Notes: generated from the sequence alone by a model not told the origin. A stretch of 64,000 nucleotides of DNA from Collinsella aerofaciens (GCA_030826265.1 JAPJOH010000002.1:62001-126000); one strand, 5' to 3'. Positions 24,266 to 32,517 are shown, counted from the stretch's first letter. Program-made: numbers and translations.

Positions 24266-24365
24266 CGGCTTTACGAGGGGCCCCAGGTTGGCGCGAAAGA
24301 GGAGCGAAGCGTACTTGGGTACGCGAGCGACGAATTAACGCCAAGATGGGGTGGCTCGTAAAGCC
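24266..24365. ncRNA. Nested-hairpin element, family A, copy 2
   Basis: Outer arms CGGCTTTACGAG and CTCGTAAAGCCG continue inward through GGCCCCAGGTTGGCG/CGCCAAGATGGGG with few mismatches. The internal loop is GAAAGAGGA (24295-24303) against GACGAATTA (24329-24337). The inner hairpin includes GCGTAC/GTACGC. The internal loop matches that of 8103-8198 while the stems differ. It lies inside the ECF operon, between the S component and the ATPase. Confidence 0.55.
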
Positions 24366-24372
24366 GAGCGGG

Positions 24373-24945
24373 TTAGTTGAGCCTAAGGGCCTTCTGGATG
24401 GGCAGGTAGAGGGCGCCGACCAGAATGGCGTTAAAGACGGCGGTCATGGCAACGACGGGCAGCATGGCGGCGGCGAGCTCGCCTACCACGCCGAGCATGG
24501 CCATCTTGATGACCATGAAGATGACGCCGGAGGCAAATGTGGTCAGGAAGGTTGCGACAATGGCGATGGCGGGCTTGATTTGACCGTTCTTGCCGGCGGC
24601 GTTGACGATGCCGGCCATGAGCATGGCGGCGATGCCCTCGGCGGCAAAATCGACGAACGGCGAAGTGGTGGTGATCTGGATCACGGCAGCCGAGATGAGG
24701 CCGATGACGAGCGCCTGGCCGATGTTGGGGCGAACGACCAGGATGGTGAGGCAGAAGGCCGAGATGATGAACTCGGGGCTGATCATGCCGCCCGAGATGC
24801 CCGAGATGGCCTTGCCGACGGTGAAGTTGAGGATGAAGCCGGCGGCGAGCAGGATGGCAAGCAGGACGAGGGCGCGGACATCGAGTTTGCCACGGTCGGC
24901 GGTCTGGACGGTGCGGGGCTGGGTGGCGGTGGTGTTCTGAGACAT
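24373..24945 (-). CDS. ECF transporter substrate-binding (S) component, probably tryptophan-specific
   Basis: A 190-residue integral membrane protein with about six hydrophobic helices (ALVLLAILLAAGFILNFTVG, FIISAFCLTILVV, GQALVIGLISAAVIQI, IAAMLMAGIVNAAG, AIVATFLTTFASGVIFMVI, AVFNAILVGALYLPIQ). The short cytosolic N-terminus and the Ala-rich first helix fit S components that bind EcfT. Specificity is inferred from the leader: a Trp-Trp-Trp leader peptide and terminator precede this gene, so tryptophan or a derivative is the likely cargo. ATG at 24945 has AAAGGA upstream; the in-frame extension upstream lacks support. Confidence 0.82.
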   Translation of the reverse strand: MSQNTTATQPRTVQTADRGKLDVRALVLLAILLAAGFILNFTVGKAISGISGGMISPEFIISAFCLTILVVRPNIGQALVIGLISAAVIQITTTSPFVDFAAEGIAAMLMAGIVNAAGKNGQIKPAIAIVATFLTTFASGVIFMVIKMAMLGVVGELAAAMLPVVAMTAVFNAILVGALYLPIQKALRLN

Positions 24946-25022
24946 GGTGAAAATCCTTTTGGAATGGGAGTGCAAGAGAAAAGCGGAGGCGCGTGATGCG
25001 AATGCGATCGGGCTCGAGATAG

Positions 25023-25053
25023 AAAAAGGCCCCCGGTCGAAACCGGAGGCCTT
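25023..25053 (-). terminator. Attenuator terminator in the Trp leader
   Basis: On the minus strand GGCCTCCGGT and ACCGGGGGCC pair around TTCG, then TTTTT. Located about 40 nt after the leader stop codon and 80 nt before the S-component start. Confidence 0.88.
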
Positions 25054-25089
25054 CCAATCACCTAGAGCGCAAAAACAGGCGTGAGGGAC

Positions 25090-25158
25090 TCACTGTCGAC
25101 CGATCGTATTCGCATCACGCCACCACCAGTTGTTAAGAGACTTCATCGTGTTCTTCAT
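25090..25158 (-). CDS. Tryptophan-rich leader peptide (22 residues)
   Basis: The peptide begins MKNTMKSLNNWWWRDAN and ends TIGRQ. Three consecutive Trp codons sit mid-peptide, as in classical trp leader peptides. A strong Shine-Dalgarno AAAGGAG lies 8 nt before ATG. It is too short to be a stable protein; its job is to report charged tRNA-Trp supply by ribosome stalling. It is the first ORF of the ECF transporter operon, which makes tryptophan the most likely substrate. Confidence 0.88.
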   Translation of the reverse strand: MKNTMKSLNNWWWRDANTIGRQ

Positions 25159-25216
25159 GTCGGTGGCTCCTTTCGTGATGCCATGGCGCGGTCGCACCTA
25201 GTTGCTGTTGCGCTGC

Positions 25217-25222
25217 ACTATA
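25217..25222 (-). promoter_or_regulatory. Candidate -10 box of the Trp leader
   Basis: TATAGT on the minus strand about 60 nt upstream of the leader peptide start. No convincing -35 was found. Confidence 0.35.
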
Positions 25223-25301
25223 ACACAGCAAAGTGTGTGCGGGGAAATCTTTTTTGAAAAGATTTCAGGCGGGTTTCCCGCCGGTCAAAAGAGCGGGCTG
25301 A

Positions 25302-25335
25302 GCGGGCGAGGCTGCCATTGCTGCCTCGCCCGCAC
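25302..25335 (-). terminator. Terminator of the C69 peptidase gene
   Basis: GCGGGCGAGGC pairs perfectly with GCCTCGCCCGC around a 10-nt loop, just after the stop codon on the minus strand. The U-tract is weak, with CTCTTTT a little further on. Confidence 0.6.
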
Positions 25336-25345
25336 AGCTAGGACG

Positions 25346-27295
25346 TTACTCCTTATTGCGACGGTAGAGGAAGTAACCGCCCGCGGAGATGACGGCAACG
25401 CCAGCGATGGCGAATGCGGCCACCATGCGGCCATCAAAACGATCGCCAGTGGTGGGCAGGCCGCCCTTGGTGTTCGTCTTGTTAGTGGTTACCGTGGTCG
25501 TGGTGTCGGACTTGCCAGGCTTCTCAGGCTTGGCGGCCGGCTGCTCGGGCTTAGCGGGCTGCTCGGGCTTAGCGGGCTGCTCGGGAGTGCCAGGCTGCTC
25601 AGGAGTGCCGGGCTGATCCGGGGTGACCGGATCGGTGGCAAGAGCATCCTTGGCGTAGGTGATGGACACCTTGAGGCCGTTGGTCTCGGTGTTCAGGTCG
25701 CTTGGGGTAAAGGGCTGGTCGAAGTTTTCGGCCTTCTGATAGGCGCGCATCTCCTGGAGCAGTGCCTTGCACTTCTTGTAGGTGTTCTCGGTAGCAGCCT
25801 TGCCGGCCTTGTTGGCCAGGGCGGTGCGGCCCTCGGTGGTCGTCTCGGCCAGCATGGCGGCGTCAACTTCCTTGTTCTGCTCGATAAGCTCGTTCTGGAG
25901 CGCATCGAGGTAGGCACGGACGCTGACACCAAGGGTGTCAGGGTTCTCGAAGCAGAGCGAGCTGATGTCCATGAGGACGTAGTTGATTGAGTTCTCGGGC
26001 TCCTCGTTGTACACGACGTCAGTCTGGTTGCAGTGATCGAAGGAGACGGTCTGATCGCTGAAGTACGGGCTGACCTCAGTTATCAGAGCGGAGTACAACG
26101 GGATGGCGACGGAGTACGCGGCGCGGGAGAGCATTTCCCACTGGATGGTAGCGACTTCGGGGTCATACCCGCGACGAATCTGGAAGAGGTTGATCTCGGT
26201 GTTGCGCTCGCTGCCGATGCAATAAACACCATCAGTGTTCGCGTTGAGGCCAGGGACGTTCTCGCCGCGGTTGCCAAAGGCACGAATCAGCTCAAAGGTG
26301 CTCCAGCCAGACTTGCCAGGCCTGAAGAACAGGGGCTGGATTTCGCTGACCATGGCTCCCTTTTGGTCAGGTTTTCCATCCTTCTTTACTGTGATAATGT
26401 CGTAATCTGTGCCTTCGGTCAGCTGACTACCAAAATAATCGCGGCCTTGCACATAGCGGGACCACTGGTTTACGCCGGAATCGGCGAGGCTTTCGCCATA
26501 CGTTTGGGCGACATCGAATTTGCCGTCAGCGGAGTATTTGGCGAAGCCCTTCTCCACGGGCATGGACTCGATGCCCTCGGAGTGTAGGCAGTTCTCGGGG
26601 TCATCAAGGTCGACATCGTAGTTGAGGCTCCCGATATTAGGGTTGAGCGACGCGACGTCGTCAGCGAGCTTCATGGCGATCCACTGATGGGCGGAAAGTG
26701 TGGCGAACAGCCAGGTCTCGTTGTTGTCGGCGATGATGATCTGGTCGTTGGTGCAGACGCCTTGATCATCGATCAGTCTGCCGAGAAGCTCGACGCCCTC
26801 GCGGGCCGTGGCGCTCTCGCCCAGGATGATGCTGCCGTAACTGTACTCGCCCAGACCCACTTTCTCATCGATGCGGTCTGCTGCATCGGCCTCCTCGTTA
26901 TAGGAAGTGCTTAGCGTGGCAGAGCAGGAGACGCCCTTCTCGTTGATTCCGGCCTCGGAATAGGCGTCGGTGCGACCCATCCAGTTGGAGGGGTGGTCGC
27001 GTACATAGCTGTAACGATAGGTAGGCTTGTTCGAAGTGTATTCAAAAGCAGATTCAATCGAGCTGTACTTAAAGCCAGGTTCGTGAGCAGGTTCGATGCC
27101 GTAGTGCTTAAGATAGCGCTTGCCAAAGTCCTCGGCGCGGCCGTAGTACGTATTGCCGTCGGCCGTATAGTTTTTGCCCATGTATATCTGCGTGCAGGCG
27201 AGCGCAGATGTCGGCATGGACATGATGGTTGCAGCTCCAAAGGCGAGGCCTATGCCTAGCTTCTTGAGCGCGTTGACGGGGTGAGTTTTCCTCAT
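25346..27295 (-). CDS. Cell-wall-anchored C69-family dipeptidase
   Basis: A 649-residue secreted peptidase of the C69 (PepD/U34) family. The signal peptide ends SALA and the next residue is Cys (ACTQIYMGKN), the N-terminal nucleophile freed by cleavage. The body has GRAEDFGKRY, SEAGINEKGVS and GEYSYGSIILGESATAREGV, family-typical. Near the C-terminus is a Pro-rich spacer of repeated GTPEQP/AKPEQP units, then the sorting signal LPTTGD, a hydrophobic helix and RRNKE, so sortase should link it to the wall. Probably digests peptides outside the cell. It has its own 5' hairpin (27313-27341) and terminator. Confidence 0.92.
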   Translation of the reverse strand: MRKTHPVNALKKLGIGLAFGAATIMSMPTSALACTQIYMGKNYTADGNTYYGRAEDFGKRYLKHYGIEPAHEPGFKYSSIESAFEYTSNKPTYRYSYVRDHPSNWMGRTDAYSEAGINEKGVSCSATLSTSYNEEADAADRIDEKVGLGEYSYGSIILGESATAREGVELLGRLIDDQGVCTNDQIIIADNNETWLFATLSAHQWIAMKLADDVASLNPNIGSLNYDVDLDDPENCLHSEGIESMPVEKGFAKYSADGKFDVAQTYGESLADSGVNQWSRYVQGRDYFGSQLTEGTDYDIITVKKDGKPDQKGAMVSEIQPLFFRPGKSGWSTFELIRAFGNRGENVPGLNANTDGVYCIGSERNTEINLFQIRRGYDPEVATIQWEMLSRAAYSVAIPLYSALITEVSPYFSDQTVSFDHCNQTDVVYNEEPENSINYVLMDISSLCFENPDTLGVSVRAYLDALQNELIEQNKEVDAAMLAETTTEGRTALANKAGKAATENTYKKCKALLQEMRAYQKAENFDQPFTPSDLNTETNGLKVSITYAKDALATDPVTPDQPGTPEQPGTPEQPAKPEQPAKPEQPAAKPEKPGKSDTTTTVTTNKTNTKGGLPTTGDRFDGRMVAAFAIAGVAVISAGGYFLYRRNKE

Positions 27296-27312
27296 TTTCC
27301 CTCCCAGCGTGC

Positions 27313-27341
27313 GAAAGCCCTCTGTCGCCAGAGGGCTTCAG
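27313..27341. other. Hairpin in the 306-nt gap upstream of the C69 gene
   Basis: GAAAGCCCTCT and AGAGGGCTTC pair around GTCGCC, 18-46 nt upstream of the C69 start codon. Apart from this and the terminator at 27529 the gap is AT-rich sequence with no gene seen. Confidence 0.45.
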
Positions 27342-27528
27342 CCAATAAAGACACCCCATTAGCGTAACGAACTGGAAACAATATTCATCTATGAAAGACA
27401 CTTACTCGATAAGCGTGATGAAATATGCGACGAGCGGTTAATTGTACTCAGTTTGTAGCTTTACTTTAATAAAGACGCCCTGTAATTACTGTAGCCGAAT
27501 AAAGTAGCTGGGAATGCCTGAAATGAAA

Positions 27529-27565
27529 ATCCCCTGCTGTTTGGCAAATGCATAAACAGCAGGGG
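27529..27565 (-). terminator. Terminator of the lipid-kinase/small-peptide operon
   Basis: CCCCTGCTGTTT and AAACAGCAGGGG pair perfectly; on the minus strand ATTTTCATTTC follows. Confidence 0.8.
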
Positions 27566-27601
27566 AGACGATAATTGGATGAATATCATACCAATGTGGA
27601 A

Positions 27602-27694
27602 TTACTTCTTCCGGCGGTGGATCACGTTGATCGCATAGCCGACGAGCATGGCCAGAACAATGACGATAAAGCCGAGCAGGGGATTGTCGTTCAT
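27602..27694 (-). CDS. 30-residue single-pass membrane peptide
   Basis: The peptide reads MNDNPLLGFIVIVLAMLVGY, then AINVIHRRKK: one transmembrane helix with a short acidic/polar N-terminus and a basic C-terminus, so the C-terminus should face the cytosol. The ribosome site TAGGAGG overlaps the stop codon of the upstream DAGK-family gene, with 9 nt between stop and ATG, and a strong terminator follows. It is therefore a real, translationally coupled partner gene. Function unknown; it may modulate the lipid kinase or another membrane protein. Confidence 0.75.
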   Translation of the reverse strand: MNDNPLLGFIVIVLAMLVGYAINVIHRRKK

Positions 27695-27703
27695 GGGGTC
27701 CTC

Positions 27704-28621
27704 CTATTTACCGAGCGGTGAGAATTCGTCGACGATGAGGTTTAGGCATTGCGGAAGCGCGCGGGCGCCAAAGACGCCGGAGTTGCTGGAGATAATCTCG
27801 CCATCGAACTGCATGCCCAGCGACGGCGTGCAGGTGATCTTGGCTTCCTTGGTCTGGATGATTTTGAACTGCGGGCGGCCGAGCGCCTTGCCGGCGGGGT
27901 CGAGCGCGGCGGTAATCACGGTGGGCAGCAGCTGCACGGTGCGCACGGGCTCGATGACTGCGATGTCCACCATGCCGTCGTTCATACGGCAGTTGGGGAA
28001 CAGGTTGATGTCGTTTTGGATGACCGAGGTGTTGCCGGCCATGCAGCAGATGCCGTCGAGCTCCTCAACAATGCCATCATGCTCAATGGTAAAGTGCGCC
28101 ACCGTGGGGTTGGGCGTGGCGAGAGCGGAGAGGAGGTAGGCGATCTCGCCGATGTCGTTTTTGGTGGGGGCGGCCTTCATCATGATCTCGGCGTCAAAGC
28201 CCGAACCGGCGATGATGATAAAGCCATGGCGCTTTTCGTTGCCGTTCTCGTCGAGCCAAAAGAGCTCGCCCATGTCTACTTTGACCGTGCGGCCGGCGCG
28301 ACATGCCTTGGCAAGCGCCGCTGCCTCGGGGGCATTGCCGATGTTGTTAAAGAACAGGCAGGCCGTGCCGGAGGGGAAAACGAGCGTGGGGACGCCGCAG
28401 CCGCGCATCTGGTCGAGCACGTTGGAGACGGTGCCGTCGCCGCCCGAGACGACCACGCGGTCGAACTCGCGAACGTCTGCCACGGCGTCCTCGGGCTCCA
28501 TGCCATCGCCGATAAAGCGCATCACGACTTCGTCGCCGCCCTGTGCAAGGGCGTGCGTGAATGCGTAGATTTCATCTGAGCTGGGACCCGATGCCGGATT
28601 GTGGATGATAAGGCAGCGCAT
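27704..28621 (-). CDS. Diacylglycerol kinase-family lipid kinase
   Basis: A 305-residue DAGK catalytic domain protein. It begins MRCLIIHNPASG, has the nucleotide-binding VVVSGGDGTVSNVL, then LVFPSGTACLFFNNI, and the C-terminal metal/lipid domain with NCRMNDGMVDIAV and QFDGE. The usual GTxNDFA loop reads GTACLFFNN, so substrate choice may differ from DgkB. Members phosphorylate diacylglycerol or related lipids at the inner membrane face. Divergent from rnd and followed by a coupled 30-residue membrane peptide. Confidence 0.88.
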   Translation of the reverse strand: MRCLIIHNPASGPSSDEIYAFTHALAQGGDEVVMRFIGDGMEPEDAVADVREFDRVVVSGGDGTVSNVLDQMRGCGVPTLVFPSGTACLFFNNIGNAPEAAALAKACRAGRTVKVDMGELFWLDENGNEKRHGFIIIAGSGFDAEIMMKAAPTKNDIGEIAYLLSALATPNPTVAHFTIEHDGIVEELDGICCMAGNTSVIQNDINLFPNCRMNDGMVDIAVIEPVRTVQLLPTVITAALDPAGKALGRPQFKIIQTKEAKITCTPSLGMQFDGEIISSNSGVFGARALPQCLNLIVDEFSPLGK

Positions 28622-28719
28622 ACTTACGTTCCCGTTCTGTGACTAACCGAGTATAGTTGTAAGGCAATGCCGATATCCTACCCGTGTTTTTCGGGCCTAA
28701 CCTTATTCGATGGGTTGAT

Positions 28720-29853
28720 ATGTACATTTCCACACATCAGGCTCTACTCGACTTTTGCCAGCGCGCCCGCGAGTTCGACGCGATTGCCGTCGATACCGAG
28801 TTTTTGCGCGAGCGTACGTTCCATCCGCGTCTGTGCCTGGTCCAGATTGCCACCCCCGCCGAGAGCGTCGCAGTCGACCCCCTGGTGATCGACGACCTGT
28901 CGCCGCTCGCCGAGCTTATGGCCGACGAGAGCGTGACCAAAGTGTTCCACGCTTGCTCGCAGGATATGGAGGTCATGCTCCATACCGTGGGCGTGCTGCC
29001 GCGTCCTATTTTTGACACGCAGGTGGCTGCCGCCTTTTTGGGCGAGCGCCAGCAGATTTCGTACGGCGCGCTCGTGCAGACGTTTTGCGGCGTCTCGCTG
29101 CCCAAGACCGAGTCACTGACCGATTGGTCGCGCCGTCCGCTGACCGATAAACAGATCGAGTACGCGATCGATGACGTCAAGTACCTGATCGTCGCCTATA
29201 CCGAGATGATGAGCCGCCTGCGCGAGCTGGGCCGCGTGGACTGGGTGCTCGACGAGCTACGCCCACTGGCCGACGAGTCGCACTATCGCGCTGATCGTCA
29301 CGAGGCATTCCGTAAGGTCAAGCGCATCAACTCCTGCAGCCGCCATCAACTGGGCATCGCGCGCGAGCTCGCCGCCTGGCGCGAGGACCGCGCCGAGCGC
29401 CGCAACATCCCGCGCAAGTGGGTCATGTCCGACGATACGCTGCTGGCGCTCGTCAAGCGCAATCCCATGCGCGTCGAGGAGTTCCGCAGTATCCGCGGTA
29501 CCGATCAGCTGGGGGAGCGCGACGTGGACGGCGCGCTCATGGCCATCAAGCGCGGCGCGAGTTGCCCGCACGATCGCCTGCCGCTCATGGTGCGCGGACA
29601 CCGCCAGATCTCGCCGGAGCTGGAGAGCGTGACGGATCTGATGTATGCGCTCATTCGCCTGGTTGCCGAGCGCTCGGGCGTGGCGACCTCGGTCATTGCC
29701 TCGCGCGATGACTTGGCCGACTACATTGAGCATCCCGAGCAGAGCCCCCTGCGCGAAGGCTGGCGCTTTGAGCTCGTGGGCTCGCGCCTGGACGATTTGC
29801 TCTCGGGCAACATGGGGTTGACGGTCAAAGATGGCAAAATTGAATTGCTATAG
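28720..29853 (+). CDS. rnd: Ribonuclease D
   Basis: A 3'-5' exoribonuclease for tRNA and stable RNA maturation. DEDD residues: IAVDTEFLRERTF (ExoI), FHACSQDMEVM (ExoII) and EYAIDDVKYL (ExoIII, Tyr-type). Two HRDC-like segments follow: ELAAWREDRAERRNIPRKWVMSD, typed by NIPR and the following LLALVKRNP, and a C-terminal copy. The 377-residue length is normal. ATG at 28720 (MYISTHQALLDF) fits the family; in-frame codons upstream give no homologous sequence. There is no clear ribosome site, so it may be leaderless. Confidence 0.92.
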   Translation: MYISTHQALLDFCQRAREFDAIAVDTEFLRERTFHPRLCLVQIATPAESVAVDPLVIDDLSPLAELMADESVTKVFHACSQDMEVMLHTVGVLPRPIFDTQVAAAFLGERQQISYGALVQTFCGVSLPKTESLTDWSRRPLTDKQIEYAIDDVKYLIVAYTEMMSRLRELGRVDWVLDELRPLADESHYRADRHEAFRKVKRINSCSRHQLGIARELAAWREDRAERRNIPRKWVMSDDTLLALVKRNPMRVEEFRSIRGTDQLGERDVDGALMAIKRGASCPHDRLPLMVRGHRQISPELESVTDLMYALIRLVAERSGVATSVIASRDDLADYIEHPEQSPLREGWRFELVGSRLDDLLSGNMGLTVKDGKIELL

Positions 29854-29917
29854 GGAAGCCTAACCGCCTGAATGGGTAAAATGCCTCCAACGTGTAACTC
29901 GATTCGGAGGAATTCAC

Positions 29918-30622
29918 ATGCCTTATTACTATGGATACGGCTTTGGCATCGACCCGCTGTACCTGCTGGTTGTTCTTGTCTGCACGGTGCTTGGCCTTGC
30001 CGCACAGAACTATATCAACTCGACGTACAAAACCTGGTCCAAGGTTCGCTCGGACGGCGACACGGGCGCTACGGTCGCTCGCCGCATGCTCGACGCCAAC
30101 GGCTGCAACGCCGTGGGTATCAAGGGTGTCGCCGGCGAGCTCACCGACCATTACAACCCGCAGGACAATAACCTGTATCTCTCGGATGCCAACCGTTCGG
30201 GCGGGTCGGTCGCAAGCGTTGCCGTCGCCTGTCACGAGGCGGGCCACGCCGCCCAGCGTCAAAGCGGCTACGCCATGATGAAAGTGCGTACCGCCCTGGT
30301 TCCGGTTGTCAACTTTACCCAGAACACCTGGACCATCGTGTTGCTCTTGGGCCTGTTTATGAACATTGCCGGGCTCACATCCCTCGCACTGATCTTCTTC
30401 TCGTTTAGCGTGTTGTTCCAGCTGGTTACGCTGCCGGTCGAGATTGATGCTAGTCGGCGCGCCGTGGCGTATATTGAGCAGTCGGGTATGAGCTCCAAGC
30501 AGGTCAACGGTGCCAAGAAGGTGCTGACGGCCGCCGCGCTTACCTATGTGGCTGCGGCGCTCACCTCGATTATTCAGCTGCTCTATCTTATGGCTCGCTA
30601 CAACAGAAACTCCAACCGATAA
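29918..30622 (+). CDS. Membrane zinc metallopeptidase (YugP-like)
   Basis: A 234-residue integral membrane protease. The zinc motif is ACHEAGHAAQRQ (HExxH-type, about residue 106). A hydrophobic helix spans about 12-32, two more about 140-175 and one about 210-228. The family is neutral zinc metallopeptidase (Peptidase_Mx type, Bacillus YugP), with NNLYLSDANRSGGSVASVAVA immediately before the zinc site. Substrates are unknown; a role in membrane protein quality control is a guess. GGAGG precedes the ATG. Confidence 0.9.
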   Translation: MPYYYGYGFGIDPLYLLVVLVCTVLGLAAQNYINSTYKTWSKVRSDGDTGATVARRMLDANGCNAVGIKGVAGELTDHYNPQDNNLYLSDANRSGGSVASVAVACHEAGHAAQRQSGYAMMKVRTALVPVVNFTQNTWTIVLLLGLFMNIAGLTSLALIFFSFSVLFQLVTLPVEIDASRRAVAYIEQSGMSSKQVNGAKKVLTAAALTYVAAALTSIIQLLYLMARYNRNSNR

Positions 30623-30638
30623 CAAATTGGGTCGCTGG

Positions 30639-30668
30639 GCGCCGCGGGGATTCGTGTCCCCGCGGCGC
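30639..30668 (+). terminator. Hairpin after the zinc peptidase gene
   Basis: GCGCCGCGGGG pairs perfectly with CCCCGCGGCGC around 8 nt. The U-tract is poor, so it may be a weak or factor-assisted terminator. Confidence 0.55.
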
Positions 30669-30737
30669 TGTACTATGTGTTGGACTTGAATTTGCGCAGG
30701 GCCGAAGCCCTTGTGCACGATGACGAAAGGAGGCTGC

Positions 30738-32189
30738 GTGGCAGGCTGGAATCTAACCGGCAACAGCGTTTCCGCCGAGTTCGACGGGTCGGACGAGCAG
30801 GAGCGCAAAGAGCTCAGCGTGAGCCAGGCGGTCGAGATCGCCGCTGGTGCGCTCGATGCGATTCCGCAGCTGAGCGTCCTAGGCGAGGTCACCGGCTTTC
30901 GTGGCCCCAATGCCCGAAGCGGCCACTGCTACTTCCAGATCAAGGACGACTCGGCCGCCGTCGATTGCATTATCTGGAAGGGCGCCTATCTCAAGCGCAC
31001 CTTCGATTTGCGCGATGGTATGCAGGTGAGCTTTAAGGGCAGCTTTAACCTCTACAAGCCCACGGGCCGTATGAGCTTTGTCGCTCGCTCGTTCTCGCTG
31101 GCGGGGGAGGGCCTGCTGCGTCAACAGGTGGCGCAACTGGCCGAAAAGCTGCGCCGCGAGGGGTTGATGGACGAGTCCCGTAAACGCCGCATCCCGGTGT
31201 TTTGCTCGCGCGTGGCGGTCGTCACCTCGCTTTCCGGCGCGGTAATCGATGACGTCAAGCGTACGCTGCGCCGTCGCAACCCGCTCGTCGAGCTTGTCTG
31301 CGTGGGCGCCAAGGTCCAAGGCGAGGGTGCGCCGGCGGAGCTCATCGAAGGTCTGCGCCGCGCCGCTGCCATCACGCCGGCGCCCGATTGTATTTTGCTT
31401 GTGCGTGGCGGCGGTTCCTTCGAGGATCTCATGACCTTTAACGACGAGGAACTTGCCCGTGCGGTGGCAGCCTGTCCCGTGCCTGTGGTGACAGGTATTG
31501 GCCATGAGCCCGATACCTCAATCTGCGATATGGTGAGTGACCGTCGCGCCTCCACGCCCACGGCGGCAGCCGAATCGGTGGCGCCGGCCATGACAGAGCT
31601 GGCGGATGTACTCGAGGCACGCCATCAGCGCCTGGGCGGTGCGATGGCATCGATGATCGGGTCGGATCAGGTCGATCTGGAGATGCTCGACCAGCGTGGT
31701 CGGCGTGCCTGGGATACCTATACGGCACGCTTGGGCGATGCGCTCGATGCGGCCGCGTGCCGCCCGTGCCTCAACGATCCAACGTTTATGGTCGAGCGTC
31801 GCGAGTCGGAGCTCGCCTTGACGGCCGATCGCCTGTCGGGCGCCATTGCGCGTTCGGTTGGGGCATTCCGTTCGGGCTTCGAGCGTCTGCCCGAGCGCTT
31901 GGTCGCAAGCACCTCGGGGCTCGATGGCAAGCGTCATGCACTCACGCTCGCGAGCTCCCGCCTGGAGCATCAGGGGCGCACGATGTTGAGCAAGCCTGCG
32001 TCTGACTTAGGCCGCGCAGCGGCTTCGCTCGATGCCCTGTCACCGCTCAAGGTGCTTGCCCGCGGTTACTCCATCGCGTACAGCGATGACGGTGTGGCAA
32101 CGAGTGCCAAGACTTTTAAACCCGGCGACGCTATTCGCGTGCGTATGGCGGACGGCAACGTGGCGGCAACCGTCGATACGGTCGAGTAG
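30738..32189 (+). CDS. xseA: Exodeoxyribonuclease VII large subunit
   Basis: A 483-residue catalytic subunit of ExoVII, which degrades single-stranded DNA. The N-terminal OB fold (LSVLGEVTGFRGPNARSGHCYF, then IKDDSAAVDCIIW) is followed by the catalytic domain (VAVVTSLSGAVIDDVKRTL, ILLVRGGGSFEDLMTFNDEE, VVTGIGHEPDTSICDMVSD, RASTPTAAAE). A long helical region and a C-terminal SPLKVLARGYSIA segment complete the family pattern. GTG at 30738 is chosen because AAAGGAGG sits just upstream; TTG 30711 and ATG 30720 are in-frame alternatives. It is paired with xseB 42 nt downstream. Confidence 0.94.
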   Translation: MAGWNLTGNSVSAEFDGSDEQERKELSVSQAVEIAAGALDAIPQLSVLGEVTGFRGPNARSGHCYFQIKDDSAAVDCIIWKGAYLKRTFDLRDGMQVSFKGSFNLYKPTGRMSFVARSFSLAGEGLLRQQVAQLAEKLRREGLMDESRKRRIPVFCSRVAVVTSLSGAVIDDVKRTLRRRNPLVELVCVGAKVQGEGAPAELIEGLRRAAAITPAPDCILLVRGGGSFEDLMTFNDEELARAVAACPVPVVTGIGHEPDTSICDMVSDRRASTPTAAAESVAPAMTELADVLEARHQRLGGAMASMIGSDQVDLEMLDQRGRRAWDTYTARLGDALDAAACRPCLNDPTFMVERRESELALTADRLSGAIARSVGAFRSGFERLPERLVASTSGLDGKRHALTLASSRLEHQGRTMLSKPASDLGRAAASLDALSPLKVLARGYSIAYSDDGVATSAKTFKPGDAIRVRMADGNVAATVDTVE

Positions 32190-32231
32190 ATCGCGTTTCA
32201 TAGTGATAGACCTTTAGGAAAGGAAACAGAT

Positions 32232-32498
32232 ATGGCAGAGAAGACCCCGGTCGAGCAGCTTACGTACAAGCAGGCCTCGCAGGAGCTGGAACTCATTATC
32301 CGTAGCTTGGAGTCGGGCGACATGGAGCTCGAGGAGTCACTCGAGAGCTACACCCGCGGCGTCGAGCTCCTCAAGAGCCTGCGTACCCGCCTGGCCGATG
32401 CGGAGCAGAAGGTCTCGGTGCTTCTTAAGGATGTCGACGGCAACGACGTGCTCGCCGACGGCGAAGCCGCCAACACCGACGACAACCTGTCGTTCTAA
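32232..32498 (+). CDS. xseB: Exodeoxyribonuclease VII small subunit
   Basis: An 88-residue helical partner of XseA. LTYKQASQELELIIRSLESGDMELEESLESYTRGVELL is the family signature, typed by LESGDMELEESL. It forms a coiled-coil with XseA. The C-terminal tail is acidic. GGAAAGGAAAC precedes the ATG, and the gene follows xseA at 42 nt, so they form an operon. Confidence 0.94.
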   Translation: MAEKTPVEQLTYKQASQELELIIRSLESGDMELEESLESYTRGVELLKSLRTRLADAEQKVSVLLKDVDGNDVLADGEAANTDDNLSF

Positions 32499-32517
32499 CC
32501 ATCCCGCAACCCACTTT

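Larger units (their letters stand above)
24992..25158 (-). promoter_or_regulatory. Tryptophan attenuator of the ECF operon
   Basis: The leader peptide (three Trp codons) is followed by a terminator (25053-25023). CGGTCGA in the last leader codons can pair with TCGACCG of the terminator's 3' half. A ribosome stalled at Trp codons would leave that segment free and favour antitermination. A translating ribosome reaching the stop would cover it and allow termination. In addition, 25119-25100 and 25011-24992 are a 20-nt inverted repeat (19 of 20) flanking the terminator. Confidence 0.8.
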
